From the NCBI RefSeq assembly GCF_030687395.1, contig NZ_CP117430.1, forward strand, positions 2,170,001 to 2,234,000: a DNA stretch of 64,000 nucleotides, in the 5' to 3' direction. The position numbers and the translations under genes were made by a program. The notes under the pieces are model-generated. The model was not told the origin of the DNA. It did not search any database and saw only the letters and a list, made by a program, of their open reading frames with translations. Shown here one piece after another: positions 52,823 to 62,152 of this stretch (position 1 is the stretch's first letter; each line of letters begins with the position of its first letter). The stretch comes from Pseudomonas wuhanensis. Its GTDB lineage: Bacteria > Pseudomonadota > Gammaproteobacteria > Pseudomonadales > Pseudomonadaceae.

Positions 52823-55213
52823 ATGTCGTTACACGCCGTGCGCCCCAAGATCCTGGGTTTTATCCGCGAAGATGTTTCGGCCTGGCTGGTCGCGCTGCTG
52901 GTATTGCTCGTTGGCGGGATTCTCACGGGATTGTTGGCCTGGGCGACGTTCAATCAATTTCATATGCAATTGCGGCAACGTTTCCAGCTGCTTGCCAGTG
53001 AACGTTACAGCCGTATCGAAGAACGTTTCGAAGATCAGGAGCAGCGCCTCGACGGGCTGCGTCGGTTCTTCGTCAATTCCGAATCGGTGTCCCGCGAGGA
53101 ATTCGACGGTTACGCCAAACCTCTTTTGCGGCGCACCCTAGCCTATTCCTGGGCCCCTCGGGTTTCCCGCGCCGAACGTCCCCTGCTTGAACGCGTGGTG
53201 AGAGAAGAAGGCTTGAGCGGTTTCACCTTTCGCGAACTCACCGCCGACGGCCAGTTGCAACTGGCCACGGAACGGGACGAATACGTACCGGTGCTCTACA
53301 CCCAAACCCAAAGCCGATTGCCCACGCCGCTGGGGTACGACCTGCTGGCCCAAGCGCTGCGTCGTTCGACCCTGGAACGGGCCGATCGCAATGGCCGCAT
53401 GGCCGTGTCGCAACCGTTGCATCTGGTAGGCATCGAGCCCGCCTATTCGCGAGGCGTGTTGCTGGTAGCGCCCGTCATCCATCAGGACCTGCCGAACGCC
53501 GCGCCCGACGGGTATGTCATGGCGGTGATCAGCATGCACCAGCTGTTGGCGGACGGTCTGCCGGAAGAGAATCATGACTCTCTCTCGGTGCGTATCCTCG
53601 ACTTGTCCACCGATGATCAACACGAAGTGTTGTACGAGTCGACCAACACGGCGGGGGCCAGTGACTTGTCCTCCACGCGTTTGCTACGTCTGGCCGACCA
53701 TGATTATCAAGTGGATATGCGCCCCAGCGCCGCGTTCCTGAAAGCCAACCATTCCTCGGTGGCCAGCCTGGTGGTGCTCGGCAGTTTGCTCAGCCTGCTG
53801 CTCAGTGTGTTTCTCTATGTGCTGGTCAGCCAGCGGCAGCGGGCGCTGAAAATGGTGGAGCTGCGGACCCAGGAACTTCACGACCGTGAACAAGAGTTGC
53901 GCGGCACGCATGGCCAGTTGCGTGGTGTGCTGGATGCCGCGACTCAGGTGGCGATCATCGCCACCGACCTGCGCGGAATCATCAGCACCTTCAACGCTGG
54001 CGCAGAGCAGATGCTCGGTTACTTCAGTGCTCAGGTCGTGGGCCATATGACCCTGGAAAATCTGCACCTGCCCCGGGAGCTCGAAGCGCGCTCTGCGGAG
54101 TTGAGCGCGCGCTATGGCAAGCCAATCCCGAGGTGTCAGGCGATGCTGGTCGAAGGCGGGGAAGAGGGCGGTCACGAAGCCCGGGAGTGGACACTGGTGC
54201 GCCACGACGGCACTCATTTGACGGTGAACATGCTGGCGACCCCGGTCCTCGACGAGCAAGGCTTGTGGGTCGGGCACCTGGCGATCTGTATCGACATCAC
54301 CGAGCGCAAGCGCGTCCACGAAGCCCTGGCGGCACGGGACTTGTTGTTGAAAAAACTCAGTGCCCATGTGCCCGGCGGGATTTACCAGTTCAAGATGGAA
54401 TTCGATGGGCGCTTCAGCGTGATCTACGCCAGCGACGGAATGCGCGATATCTACGAACTCGAGCCGGACGTGCTGTTGCTCAACGCCGAAGCGGTGTTTG
54501 CGCGGATTCATCCTCAGGACACGCGTCGGGTCCGCGCTTCGATCCTGGCCTCGGCGGACACCCTCAGCCCCTGGCGTGAAGAGTACCGCGTGCAATTGCC
54601 CCTGCGCGGTCTGCGCTGGGTCCGCGGTGAAGCGACGCCGGAGGAACTGCCCGGTGGCGGTGTGCTGTGGCATGGCTACATTTCGGACATCTCCGATCTC
54701 AAGCGTGTGGAAGAGGAATTGCGTGCACTGTCGGTGACCGACTCCCTGACCGGGATCCATAACCGTCGCTACTTCCAGGAGCGCCTGACCACCGAAATGG
54801 CCCGGGTCGAGCGCGGCGGTGGCGAGTTATCGGTGATCATGCTCGACATCGATCACTTCAAACGCATCAACGATCAGCACGGTCATGCCGTGGGTGATCG
54901 GGTATTGCAGGCCGTGTGCGAGCGCATTGGCGGTCGCCTGCGGCGCACTGATGTGTTTTGTCGCCTGGGCGGCGAAGAGTTCATGGTGCTCTGTCCGGAT
55001 ATCGACGGCGAACAGGCTCAGGTGCTGGCCGTGGAGTTGTGGCAAGGGTTGCGCAGTGCGCCGATCGACGAGGTCGGGATCGTCACCGCGAGTTTCGGGA
55101 TTGCCAGCTGGCGGGCCGGAGAGGGCGCGGATGCGCTGCTGTTGCGGGCTGACTCAGGGGTGTATGCGGCGAAGCAGGCGGGAAGGGATCGGGTTGAGGG
55201 GCAGATGAGTTAA
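52823..55213 (+). CDS. Membrane diguanylate cyclase with CHASE, PAS and GGDEF domains
   Basis: This 796-residue sensor should make cyclic di-GMP in response to a periplasmic signal. Order seen: membrane helix 20-42; periplasmic CHASE-like domain to about 300 (ERYSRIEERFEDQEQRLDGL, SWAPRVSRAERPLLE); membrane helix about 312-335; PAS domain about 370-495 (IATDLRGIISTFNAGAEQML, CIDITERKR); second PAS about 505-630 (DISDLKRVEEEL); GGDEF about 635-790 with SLTGIHNRRYFQERL, LDIDHFKRINDQHGH and the active site RLGGEEFMVL near 716. An RRTD inhibitory site five residues before GGEEF is intact, so product inhibition is likely. No EAL domain is present. Confidence 0.93.
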   Translation: MSLHAVRPKILGFIREDVSAWLVALLVLLVGGILTGLLAWATFNQFHMQLRQRFQLLASERYSRIEERFEDQEQRLDGLRRFFVNSESVSREEFDGYAKPLLRRTLAYSWAPRVSRAERPLLERVVREEGLSGFTFRELTADGQLQLATERDEYVPVLYTQTQSRLPTPLGYDLLAQALRRSTLERADRNGRMAVSQPLHLVGIEPAYSRGVLLVAPVIHQDLPNAAPDGYVMAVISMHQLLADGLPEENHDSLSVRILDLSTDDQHEVLYESTNTAGASDLSSTRLLRLADHDYQVDMRPSAAFLKANHSSVASLVVLGSLLSLLLSVFLYVLVSQRQRALKMVELRTQELHDREQELRGTHGQLRGVLDAATQVAIIATDLRGIISTFNAGAEQMLGYFSAQVVGHMTLENLHLPRELEARSAELSARYGKPIPRCQAMLVEGGEEGGHEAREWTLVRHDGTHLTVNMLATPVLDEQGLWVGHLAICIDITERKRVHEALAARDLLLKKLSAHVPGGIYQFKMEFDGRFSVIYASDGMRDIYELEPDVLLLNAEAVFARIHPQDTRRVRASILASADTLSPWREEYRVQLPLRGLRWVRGEATPEELPGGGVLWHGYISDISDLKRVEEELRALSVTDSLTGIHNRRYFQERLTTEMARVERGGGELSVIMLDIDHFKRINDQHGHAVGDRVLQAVCERIGGRLRRTDVFCRLGGEEFMVLCPDIDGEQAQVLAVELWQGLRSAPIDEVGIVTASFGIASWRAGEGADALLLRADSGVYAAKQAGRDRVEGQMS

Positions 55214-55224
55214 CCCAGCCAAGA

Positions 55225-55336
55225 TGATCGTTCCCACGCTCTGCGTGGGAATGCCTCAATGGACGCTCCGCGTCCGCTTCGGCAGGGACGCGGAGCGTCA
55301 CTGGCAGCATTCCCACGCAGAGCGTGGGAACGATCA
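55225..55336. repeat. 112-bp nested palindrome with perfect 30-bp arms (fourth repeat family)
   Basis: The outer arms 55225-55254 and 55307-55336 are exact reverse complements (TGATCGTTCCCACGCTCTGC start). An inner pair, GACGCTCCGCGTCC and GGGACGCGGAGCGTC, sits between them. It separates the convergent cyclase gene and dacB. Confidence 0.92.
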
Positions 55337-55345
55337 GGTTGGGAG

Positions 55346-56806
55346 TTACAACACCGAAGCCGTTTCCGGCAATTTCGGCTGGCGATACAGGTCCAGCAGC
55401 ACCTGATCCAGCACCGAGGAAGCGCCAAACGGTGCCTTGTCATTGAGGATCGCCACCACCGCCCAGGTATTGCCATTGACGTCGCGACTGTAACCGGAGA
55501 TGGCACGCACGGTGTTCAGGGTGCCGGTCTTGACGTGGGCTTCACCGCGCATCGCGGTGGTCTTCAGGCGTTTGCGCATGGTGCCGTCGGTGCCGGCAAT
55601 CGGCATCGAGCTGATGAACTCGGCGGAATACGGGCTGCGCCAGGCAGCTTGCAGCATCGCGGCCATTTCACGCGCACTCACTCGCTCGGCGCGGGACAGG
55701 CCGGAGCCGTTCTCCATCACCAGGTGCGGCGCGGTGATGCCTTTCCTTGCCAGCCACTGACGCACCACGCGTTGGGCTGCCTTGGCGTCGTCACCGTCGG
55801 CATCAGTGCGGAACTTCTGACCCAGGCTCAGGAACAACTGCTGAGCCATGGTGTTGTTACTGTATTTGTTGATGTCGCGAATGATTTCCGCCAGGTCTGG
55901 CGAATAGGCCCGGGCCAGTACCTTGGCGTTGCTCGGCGTCGGTGCCAGACGATCCTGGCCCTGGATGCTGCCGCCCAATTCCTTCCAGATCGCCCGCACA
56001 GCGCCGGCGGTGTAGGTCGCGTGATCGAGCAGCGACAGGTAGGTCTGGGAACTGCAGCCTTCGCCCAACTGACCGCCAACGGTCACGGTGACGCTGCCAT
56101 CAGCCTGGGGCACCGGGTTATAACGCACGCCACCGGTGCATTGCTTGGAGTTGAGCGCCTTGACCTGATTGTCGATGCGGATGCTGGCAATCGGCGGCTC
56201 GACCGACACCAGGACCTTGCCCGAGTCGTTGCGGGCCACGAAGCGCAGGGCCTTGAGGTTGACCAGCAGCGCGTCGGGTTTGACCAGGAACGGTTTGTTC
56301 TCGTCATTGCCGTCGTCGTTGAATTCGGGCAGTTGCGGTTGCACGAAGAAGCCGCGGTCCAGCACCAGGTCGCCGGTGATCTGGGTCACGCCGTTGGCGC
56401 GCAAGTCGCGCATCAGCAGCCAGAGTTTTTCCATGTTCAGCTTCGGATCGCCGCCACCCTTGAGGTAGAGGTTGCCGTTGAGGATGCCACCGCTGAGGGT
56501 GCCGTCGGTGTAGAACTCGGTTTTCCACTGATGGTTAGGGCCGAGCATTTCCAGCGCGGCATACGTGGTCACCAGCTTCATGGTCGAGGCCGGGTTAACC
56601 GAAACATCCGCGTTATGAATGGTTGGGGTGCCCGGGCCGTTGAGCGGGATCATCACCAGCGACAGGGCGCTGTCCTGCAGTTTGCTGGCCTTGAGGGCCT
56701 TTTCGACGTTGGGCGACAGGGCGGTGTTGATCGAAGCGGCGGAAACGGGGAGGGCCAGGGGCAGAAGAAGGCTGGCCAGCAGCAATGGACGCAAAGATGT
56801 GATCAT
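55346..56806 (-). CDS. dacB: D-alanyl-D-alanine carboxypeptidase/endopeptidase (PBP4)
   Basis: DacB trims and opens peptidoglycan cross-links in the periplasm. The 486-residue protein has a signal peptide (MITSLRPLLLASLLLPLALP, cut near 24), and the three penicillin-binding motifs: STMK at residues 74-77, YSNN near 315 and HVKTGT near 424. The large insertion between the first two motifs is typical of class C PBP4. It is transcribed alone, convergent with the cyclase gene. Confidence 0.95.
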   Translation of the reverse strand: MITSLRPLLLASLLLPLALPVSAASINTALSPNVEKALKASKLQDSALSLVMIPLNGPGTPTIHNADVSVNPASTMKLVTTYAALEMLGPNHQWKTEFYTDGTLSGGILNGNLYLKGGGDPKLNMEKLWLLMRDLRANGVTQITGDLVLDRGFFVQPQLPEFNDDGNDENKPFLVKPDALLVNLKALRFVARNDSGKVLVSVEPPIASIRIDNQVKALNSKQCTGGVRYNPVPQADGSVTVTVGGQLGEGCSSQTYLSLLDHATYTAGAVRAIWKELGGSIQGQDRLAPTPSNAKVLARAYSPDLAEIIRDINKYSNNTMAQQLFLSLGQKFRTDADGDDAKAAQRVVRQWLARKGITAPHLVMENGSGLSRAERVSAREMAAMLQAAWRSPYSAEFISSMPIAGTDGTMRKRLKTTAMRGEAHVKTGTLNTVRAISGYSRDVNGNTWAVVAILNDKAPFGASSVLDQVLLDLYRQPKLPETASVL

Positions 56807-57039
56807 CTGAAATAAAACCCTACAGCCGAGGGGGAAAAGACGAGGGCATGGAGATAAATTCCCTCAGCGGTCATGAAAGTGTCGGCATTATGCCCCAAGG
56901 TGTAACGGCTTGTGCCGTACTCCGGTCGTCTAATCCGCTATTTTTTTACCGACGGTAGGCGTAGCGCTGTTCCGAGGCGGGCAATCGGCGCCTTAAACTG
57001 CTAAAGTGCGGCCCGTTATTACTTATGAGGATTGTTCCA

Positions 57040-57384
57040 ATGGCGACTAACCGTTCCCAGCGTCTGCGCAAAAAACTGTGCGTCGATGAATTTCAAGAGC
57101 TGGGTTTCGAACTGAACCTGGATTTCAAAGAAGATTTGGCTGATGAAGCCATTGATGCTTTCCTCGACGCGTTCCTGAAAGAAGCCATGGAAGCTAACGG
57201 TCTGGGCTATGTTGGCGGCGACGACTTCGGTCTGGTGTGCCTGCAGAAGCGTGGCTCGGTCTCCGAAGAGCAGCGTGCCGCTGTTGAAGCCTGGCTCAAA
57301 GGCCGCAGCGAACTGACCGAAGCAACCGTCAGCCCGCTGATCGACGTCTGGTACCCGGAAAAGCCGATCAATCCGGTAGCTTGA
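57040..57384 (+). CDS. yggL: YggL family ribosome-associated protein (DUF469)
   Basis: The 114-residue protein MATNRSQRLRKKLCVDEFQELGFEL... belongs to the YggL/DUF469 family. Related proteins bind the 50S subunit; the role is not settled. GAGGAT lies eight bases before ATG 57040, which is preferred over an in-frame ATG at 57025. It has its own terminator and is divergent from dacB. Confidence 0.92.
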   Translation: MATNRSQRLRKKLCVDEFQELGFELNLDFKEDLADEAIDAFLDAFLKEAMEANGLGYVGGDDFGLVCLQKRGSVSEEQRAAVEAWLKGRSELTEATVSPLIDVWYPEKPINPVA

Positions 57385-57395
57385 TGTTCTAAAAA

Positions 57396-57417
57396 ACGGC
57401 GACCCAAGGGTCGCCGT
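57396..57417. terminator. Bidirectional terminator after yggL
   Basis: ACGGCGACCC and GGGTCGCCGT pair around AA, with an A-run before and a seven-T run after. It can end yggL and, from the other side, transcripts from the BenE-type gene. Confidence 0.93.
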
Positions 57418-57477
57418 TTTTTTATGCCTGCTTTTTGTCGGCGCATGGCTTGGCTCGCGATGTCGGTCTCGGGGATG

Positions 57478-57505
57478 CCTTCGCGGGCAAGCCTCGCTCC
57501 AACGA
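57478..57505. repeat. Single decayed REP
   Basis: GCCTTCGCGGGCAAGCCTCG followed by CTCCAACG is one REP arm without a partner. It lies between the yggL terminator and the stop of the BenE-type gene. Confidence 0.65.
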
Positions 57506-57528
57506 TCACGCTGAACCACTACAGGCCC

Positions 57529-58719
57529 TCAGGCCTTGCGCCAATTCAAGATCATCAACGTAACCACCCCCGCCACAATCCCCCAAAACGCCGAACCGAT
57601 GGAAAACAGCGTCAGCCCCGACGCCGTCACCATAAAGGTAATCAACGCCGCTTCCCGTTCCTGCACTTGCGCCATGGCAATGCTCAACCCATTGATGATC
57701 GAGCCGAACAGCGCCAGCGCGGCAATCGACAGCACCAGCTCTTTAGGCAACGCAGCAAACAACGCCGCCAGCGTCGCGCCGAACACCCCGGCAATCCCGT
57801 AGAAAATCCCGCACCAGACGGCTGCGGTGTAGCGCTTGTTGCGATCTTCATGGGCATGCGGCCCGGTGCAGATCGCCGCGCTGATGGCAGCCAGGTTGAT
57901 CCCATGGGAGCCGAACGGCGCCAACAGCAATGAGGCTATGCCAGTGGTGGTGATCAGTGGCGAGGCCGGCACGTTGTAGCCATCGGCGCGCAATACGGCG
58001 ATGCCCGGCATGTTCTGCGAGGTCATCGCCACCACGAACAGCGGAATGCCGATGCTGATGGTCGCGGCCAGGGAAAAATGCGGCGTGGTCCAGACCGGCG
58101 TTGCGACTTCCAGGTGGAAGCCACTGAAATCCAGCAACCCCATAAACCCCGACAGCGCAGTGCCAATCAACAGCGCGGCCAGCACCGCGTAGCGCGGCGA
58201 CAGGCGTTTAACCACCAGACACGTGAAGAACATTCCCAGCACCAGCGCAGTGCGGTGCTGAGCGGCGACGAAAATCTCGCTGCCGATCTTGAACAGAATC
58301 CCCGCCAGCAATGCCGCCGCCAATGAGGCCGGAATTTTTTTCACCAGCCGTTCGAAGCTGCCGGTCAGGCCGCAAATGGTCACCAGCACTGCGCACGTGA
58401 TGTAGGCGCCGATGGCCTCGCCATAACTGACACCGCCCAGGCTGGTAATCAGCAGCGCGGCGCCGGGGGTCGACCAGGCGATGGTAATCGGGGTGCGGTA
58501 GCGCAGGGACAAGCCGATCGAGCACACCGCCATGCCAATGGAGATCGCCCAGATCCACGACGAAATCTGCCCGCTAGTCAGCCCCGCTGCTTGCCCGGCC
58601 TGGAACATCAGCACCAGTGAACTGGTGTAGCCGGTCATCATGGCGATGAACCCGGCGACGATGGCCGAGGGTGACGTGTCAGTCAGGGGGCGAAGCTGCG
58701 TGTGCGTGGCGTCGGTCAT
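57529..58719 (-). CDS. BenE/YdcO family aromatic-acid or purine-like transporter
   Basis: This 396-residue inner-membrane protein has about twelve hydrophobic helices and the BenE-family segments SLVLMFQAGQAAGLTSGQIS, ITIAWSTPGAALL near residue 78 and MTSQNMPGIAVLRADGYN near 230. The family is named for a benzoate/proton symporter but is distantly related to nucleobase transporters. No benzoate catabolic gene is near. The downstream genes degrade purines, so a purine-related substrate is possible but unproved. It is divergent from the GntR regulator across a REPIN and an operator-like site. Confidence 0.85.
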   Translation of the reverse strand: MTDATHTQLRPLTDTSPSAIVAGFIAMMTGYTSSLVLMFQAGQAAGLTSGQISSWIWAISIGMAVCSIGLSLRYRTPITIAWSTPGAALLITSLGGVSYGEAIGAYITCAVLVTICGLTGSFERLVKKIPASLAAALLAGILFKIGSEIFVAAQHRTALVLGMFFTCLVVKRLSPRYAVLAALLIGTALSGFMGLLDFSGFHLEVATPVWTTPHFSLAATISIGIPLFVVAMTSQNMPGIAVLRADGYNVPASPLITTTGIASLLLAPFGSHGINLAAISAAICTGPHAHEDRNKRYTAAVWCGIFYGIAGVFGATLAALFAALPKELVLSIAALALFGSIINGLSIAMAQVQEREAALITFMVTASGLTLFSIGSAFWGIVAGVVTLMILNWRKA

Positions 58720-58770
58720 GACAGCGGTGTTCCTTGTCTGATAAAGATGTCCGTAGCAACGCTGAACCCT

Positions 58771-58860
58771 GTGGGAGCGTGGCTTGCCCGCGAAGGCGTA
58801 GTGTCAGTCGACATAAATGCTGAATGACACGGCGCCTTCGCGGGCAAGCCACGCTCCCAC
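58771..58860. repeat. REPIN, outward type A
   Basis: Arms GTGGGAGCGTGGCTTGCCCG and the matching inverse surround GTCAGTCGACATAAATGCTG. Both arms share the GTGG variation at the same place, showing compensated change. Confidence 0.9.
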
Positions 58861-58972
58861 AGGGTTTGCGTTCAGGCTGCGGATTCTGCGTTCAAGCCTA
58901 AACTGAAAAGTAACCGGTCGTTGCAATACAGCGAGGGCGACAAACAGCCGTACAGTCGTGTTGCCACCGTCC

Positions 58973-58984
58973 ATTGTGTACAAT
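58973..58984. promoter_or_regulatory. Candidate GntR operator ATTGTGTACAAT
   Basis: The outer ATTGT/ACAAT halves are symmetric around GT. It lies 93 bp before the GntR gene and resembles the two palindromes upstream of the NCS1 permease (10067, 10326). Confidence 0.6.
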
Positions 58985-59076
58985 CGCGGTGTTTTTTACG
59001 CGATACTTGCCAGCGACCCACTGTGCCGTATTACAGTCACGGTCAATTCGCCGCAGTTCTCCCGACTCGAGTGCCC

Positions 59077-59841
59077 ATGAACGAACAGTTGCAACCCCTC
59101 AAGAAACAACCGCGAGCAGGCAAAGCCGGCCGCAGCGGTACCCAGGACGATATTGTCTACGCGCATATCTTCGAGGCTATCCTCGAACAGCGTCTGGCGC
59201 CCGGCACCAAGTTGAGCGAAGAAGCGCTGGGGGAAATTTTCGGGGTCAGCCGCACCATCATTCGCCGCGCCTTGTCGCGTCTGGCCCATGAAGGCGTGGT
59301 ATTACTGCGACCGAATCGCGGTGCTGTCGTCGCCAGCCCGAGTGTCGAAGAGGCCCGTCAGGTGTTTCTGGCGCGGCGTCTGGTGGAGCGGGCGATTACT
59401 GAATTGGCGGTTCAGCACGCCACCGCCGAGCAACTTCTCGAATTGCGGCAGATGGTTAACGACGAGCGCGACAGCTTTTCCCGTGGCGATCGTGGTGCCG
59501 GTATCCGTCTGTCCGGCGAGTTCCATTTGAAACTGGCCGAAGCGGCAAAAAACGCGCCGCTGATCAGCTTCCAGCGCAGCCTGGTGTCCCAGACTTCGTT
59601 GATCATCGCCCAGTACGAGAGTGGCAACCGTTCCCACTGTTCGTATGATGAACACACCCAGTTGATCGACGCGATCGAAGCGCGGGACGCGACGCTGGCG
59701 GTGGATCTGATGATGCATCACATGGACCACATCGACAGCAAACTCAACCTCGACGAAGAAAGCGCGTCGGATGATTTGCATGCGGTGTTTTCGCATTTGT
59801 TGCAGACCAAGAAGCCTGGGCGTTCAACAGCCAAGCTTTAA
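59077..59841 (+). CDS. GntR family (FCD) transcriptional regulator
   Basis: The 254-residue protein has an N-terminal winged helix (YAHIFEAILEQRLAPGTKLS through SRTIIRRALSRLAHEGVVLL, residues 30-80) and a C-terminal FCD ligand domain with metal-type His residues (GEFHLKLAEAAKN, SCSYDEHTQLIDAI, MMHHMDHID). Its position beside guaD and xdh genes, convergent with guaD, suggests control of purine breakdown. It probably binds the ATTGTGTACAAT site upstream and represses itself. The start at 59077 gives the usual length; there is no strong ribosome-binding site. Confidence 0.88.
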   Translation: MNEQLQPLKKQPRAGKAGRSGTQDDIVYAHIFEAILEQRLAPGTKLSEEALGEIFGVSRTIIRRALSRLAHEGVVLLRPNRGAVVASPSVEEARQVFLARRLVERAITELAVQHATAEQLLELRQMVNDERDSFSRGDRGAGIRLSGEFHLKLAEAAKNAPLISFQRSLVSQTSLIIAQYESGNRSHCSYDEHTQLIDAIEARDATLAVDLMMHHMDHIDSKLNLDEESASDDLHAVFSHLLQTKKPGRSTAKL

Positions 59842-59861
59842 GTCAGACCGTGTTGCGCCCA

Positions 59862-59882
59862 TCGCGGGCTTGCCCGCGATGG
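59862..59882. repeat. Single REP remnant
   Basis: CATCGCGGGCTTGCCCGCGATG is a short palindrome made from the inner half of a REP. It lies 20 bp after the GntR stop. Confidence 0.6.
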
Positions 59883-59898
59883 CTTTCTGACAGGCAAT

Positions 59899-59936
59899 AA
59901 AAATCCCCCGGGCTGTACGGCTACGGGGGATTTTTT
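59899..59936. terminator. Bidirectional terminator between GntR and guaD genes
   Basis: AAATCCCCCG and CGGGGGATTT pair around 13 bases with A-rich and T-rich flanks on either side. The two genes converge on it. Confidence 0.92.
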
Positions 59937-59950
59937 ATGCCTGGAGAAAA

Positions 59951-61255
59951 CTAGCGCTGATGCACCAGATTCCCCGCCGCATACGTCTGCAGAACCGTCC
60001 GGTCATCCCCCAGCGTCATCAACACAAACAACGTCTCGGCAATGTTATTGGCCTGCTTAAGGCGATAGCTGAGCAGTGGCGTGGCGTTGTAGTCCAGCAC
60101 CAGGAAGTCCGCGTCGCTGCCCGGTTGCAGGGTACCGATCTTGTCTTCCAGGCGCAGGGCGCGGGCGCCGCCAAGGGTGGCCAGGTACAGCGACTTGAAC
60201 GGGCTTAGTCGCGCGCCTTGCAGTTGCATGACTTTGTAGGCTTCGTTCAGGGTTTGCAGCAGCGAGAAACTGGTGCCGCCGCCGACGTCAGTACCGAGGC
60301 CGACATTGAGTTTGTGCTTCTCGGCCATCGGCAGATTGAACAAACCGCTGCCGAGGAACAGGTTCGAGGTCGGGCAGAACGCAATCGCCGAGCCGGTTTG
60401 CGCCAGTCGCGCGCATTCGTCGTCGCACAGGTGCACGCCGTGGGCGAACACCGAGCGCTCGCCGAGCAGTTGGTAGTGATCGTAGACGTCCAGGTAGCCC
60501 TTGCGCTCCGGGAACAGCGCCTTGACCCACTCGACTTCCTTGAGGTTTTCGCTGATGTGGGTCTGCATGTACAGATCCGGATACTCACTCAGCAACTGGC
60601 CGGCGAGGGTCAGCTGTTCCGGGGTACTGGTCGGGGCGAAGCGTGGGGTGACCGCATAGTGCAGGCGGCCCTTGCCATGCCAGCGCTCGATCAGCGCCTT
60701 GCTTTCGACGTAGCTCGATTCGGCGGTGTCGGTCAGGTAGTCCGGCGCGTTGCGGTCCATCATTACCTTGCCGGCGATCATTCGCAGGTCCAACTGTTCG
60801 GCTGCCTCGAAAAACGAGTTCACCGACTGCGGATGCACGCTGCCGAACACCAAAGCAGTGGTGGTGCCGTTGCGCAACAATTCCTTGATGAAGATATCCG
60901 CGACTTCATCCGCGTGGGCCTTGTCGGCGAACTGGCTTTCGCACGGGAAGGTGTAGGTGTTCAGCCAATCCAGCAGCTGTTCGCCATAGGCGCCGACCAT
61001 GCCGGTTTGCGGCAAGTGGATGTGGGTATCGATGAAGCCCGGAGTGATCAGCGCGTCTTGATAATGGGTGATCTCGATGTCGGCCGGCAGGGTCGGCAGC
61101 AATTCGCTGGCGTGGCCGATGGCGCTGATCTGGCCGTTATCGACCACCAGCAGGCCGTCTTCGAAATACTCGTAGGAGGCTTCGATACCCACTTCGGCGG
61201 GATCGGCGATGCTGTGCAGGAGGGCGGCGCGGTAGGCTTTGCGAGTCAGAGGCAT
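59951..61255 (-). CDS. guaD: Guanine deaminase
   Basis: GuaD deaminates guanine to xanthine, which xanthine dehydrogenase then oxidises to urate. The 434-residue amidohydrolase has its zinc-binding residues in FIDTHIHLPQTG near 78, MQTHISENL near 236, FAHGVHLCDDE near 274 and LGTDVGGGTSFS near 325. The start is ATG 61255 (MPLTRKAYRAALLHSIAD); an upstream in-frame TTG is less likely. It follows xdhC by eight bases and belongs to the same transcript. Confidence 0.95.
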   Translation of the reverse strand: MPLTRKAYRAALLHSIADPAEVGIEASYEYFEDGLLVVDNGQISAIGHASELLPTLPADIEITHYQDALITPGFIDTHIHLPQTGMVGAYGEQLLDWLNTYTFPCESQFADKAHADEVADIFIKELLRNGTTTALVFGSVHPQSVNSFFEAAEQLDLRMIAGKVMMDRNAPDYLTDTAESSYVESKALIERWHGKGRLHYAVTPRFAPTSTPEQLTLAGQLLSEYPDLYMQTHISENLKEVEWVKALFPERKGYLDVYDHYQLLGERSVFAHGVHLCDDECARLAQTGSAIAFCPTSNLFLGSGLFNLPMAEKHKLNVGLGTDVGGGTSFSLLQTLNEAYKVMQLQGARLSPFKSLYLATLGGARALRLEDKIGTLQPGSDADFLVLDYNATPLLSYRLKQANNIAETLFVLMTLGDDRTVLQTYAAGNLVHQR

Positions 61256-61263
61256 GGGGGTTC

Positions 61264-62115
61264 TCAATTTTGGTTCAAAGCTTGGCTGCGGCGCGAAGCA
61301 GGCAGCAGCTTGGCGATCGATGATCCGGCGCTGGCGGTGTGCTGGCCGAAATTCGCGTTATAGGTGGCGATGATTTCGCCGGCGATGGAGATGGCGATTT
61401 CCACAGGCAACTTGCCTTTGACTTCGCCGATGCCCATCGGGCAGCGCATGCGTTGCAGTACGTTGCTGTCGAAACCGCGGTCGCGCAGACGGTGTTCGAA
61501 CTTCACCCGTTTGGTCTTCGAACCGATCAGGCCGAAGTAGGCGAAGTCGTTGCGCTTGAGGATCGCGGCAGTGAGTTCAAGGTCGAGCTGATGATTGTGG
61601 GTCATGACGATGCAGTAGCTGCCGGCGGGCAGGTCGTCGACTTCGTCCAGCGGTTCTTCGGTGACGATTTTGCGTACGCCGTGGGGAATCTGTTCAGGGA
61701 ATTCATCTTCCCGCGCGTCGATCCAGCGCACCCGGCAGGGCAGGCTGGCGAGCAGCGGTACCAGAGCCCGACCGACGTGGCCGGCGCCGAACACGGCAAT
61801 CTGCGCCTGGACCTGCCCCATCGGTTCGAATAGCAATACGGTCACACCGCCGCAGCACTGGCCCAGGCTGGCGCCGAGGCTGAAGCGCTCCAGATGGGTG
61901 TCCTGTCGGCCGCTGGCCAGCATCTCGCGGCCGATCTGCATGGCCTTGTATTCCAGATGCCCGCCACCGATGGTGTCGAACGTTTGCGTGGCGCTGATGA
62001 CCATCTTCGAGCCGGCATTACGCGGTGTCGAGCCGAGCTCTTCAATGATGGTCACCAACACACAGGGTTCACCCCGGGTTTGCAGGTCGGCGAGGGCGTC
62101 GATCCAGTTGTACAT
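61264..62115 (-). CDS. xdhC: Xanthine dehydrogenase accessory protein XdhC
   Basis: XdhC binds molybdenum cofactor, helps add its sulfido ligand and inserts it into XdhB. The 283-residue protein has an N-terminal XdhC/CoxI domain (LVTIIEELGSTPRNAGSKMV, GGGHLEY, SLGQCCGGVTVLLFE with the cofactor-interacting Cys near 84) and a Rossmann domain (IAVFGAGHVGRALV near 108). It lies 118 bp after xdhB with a REP pair between, then guaD. Confidence 0.95.
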   Translation of the reverse strand: MYNWIDALADLQTRGEPCVLVTIIEELGSTPRNAGSKMVISATQTFDTIGGGHLEYKAMQIGREMLASGRQDTHLERFSLGASLGQCCGGVTVLLFEPMGQVQAQIAVFGAGHVGRALVPLLASLPCRVRWIDAREDEFPEQIPHGVRKIVTEEPLDEVDDLPAGSYCIVMTHNHQLDLELTAAILKRNDFAYFGLIGSKTKRVKFEHRLRDRGFDSNVLQRMRCPMGIGEVKGKLPVEIAISIAGEIIATYNANFGQHTASAGSSIAKLLPASRRSQALNQN

Positions 62116-62152
62116 GTTTTCACCCCTACAACATTGTTGTCTGTTCGGGCCT

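Larger units (their letters stand above)
58720..59076. other. 357-bp spacer between the BenE-type transporter and the GntR gene
   Basis: It holds a type-A REPIN (58771-58860) and an operator-like palindrome (58973-58984). No other gene is supported; an in-frame extension of the GntR frame upstream to 58921 lacks a good start. Confidence 0.6.
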
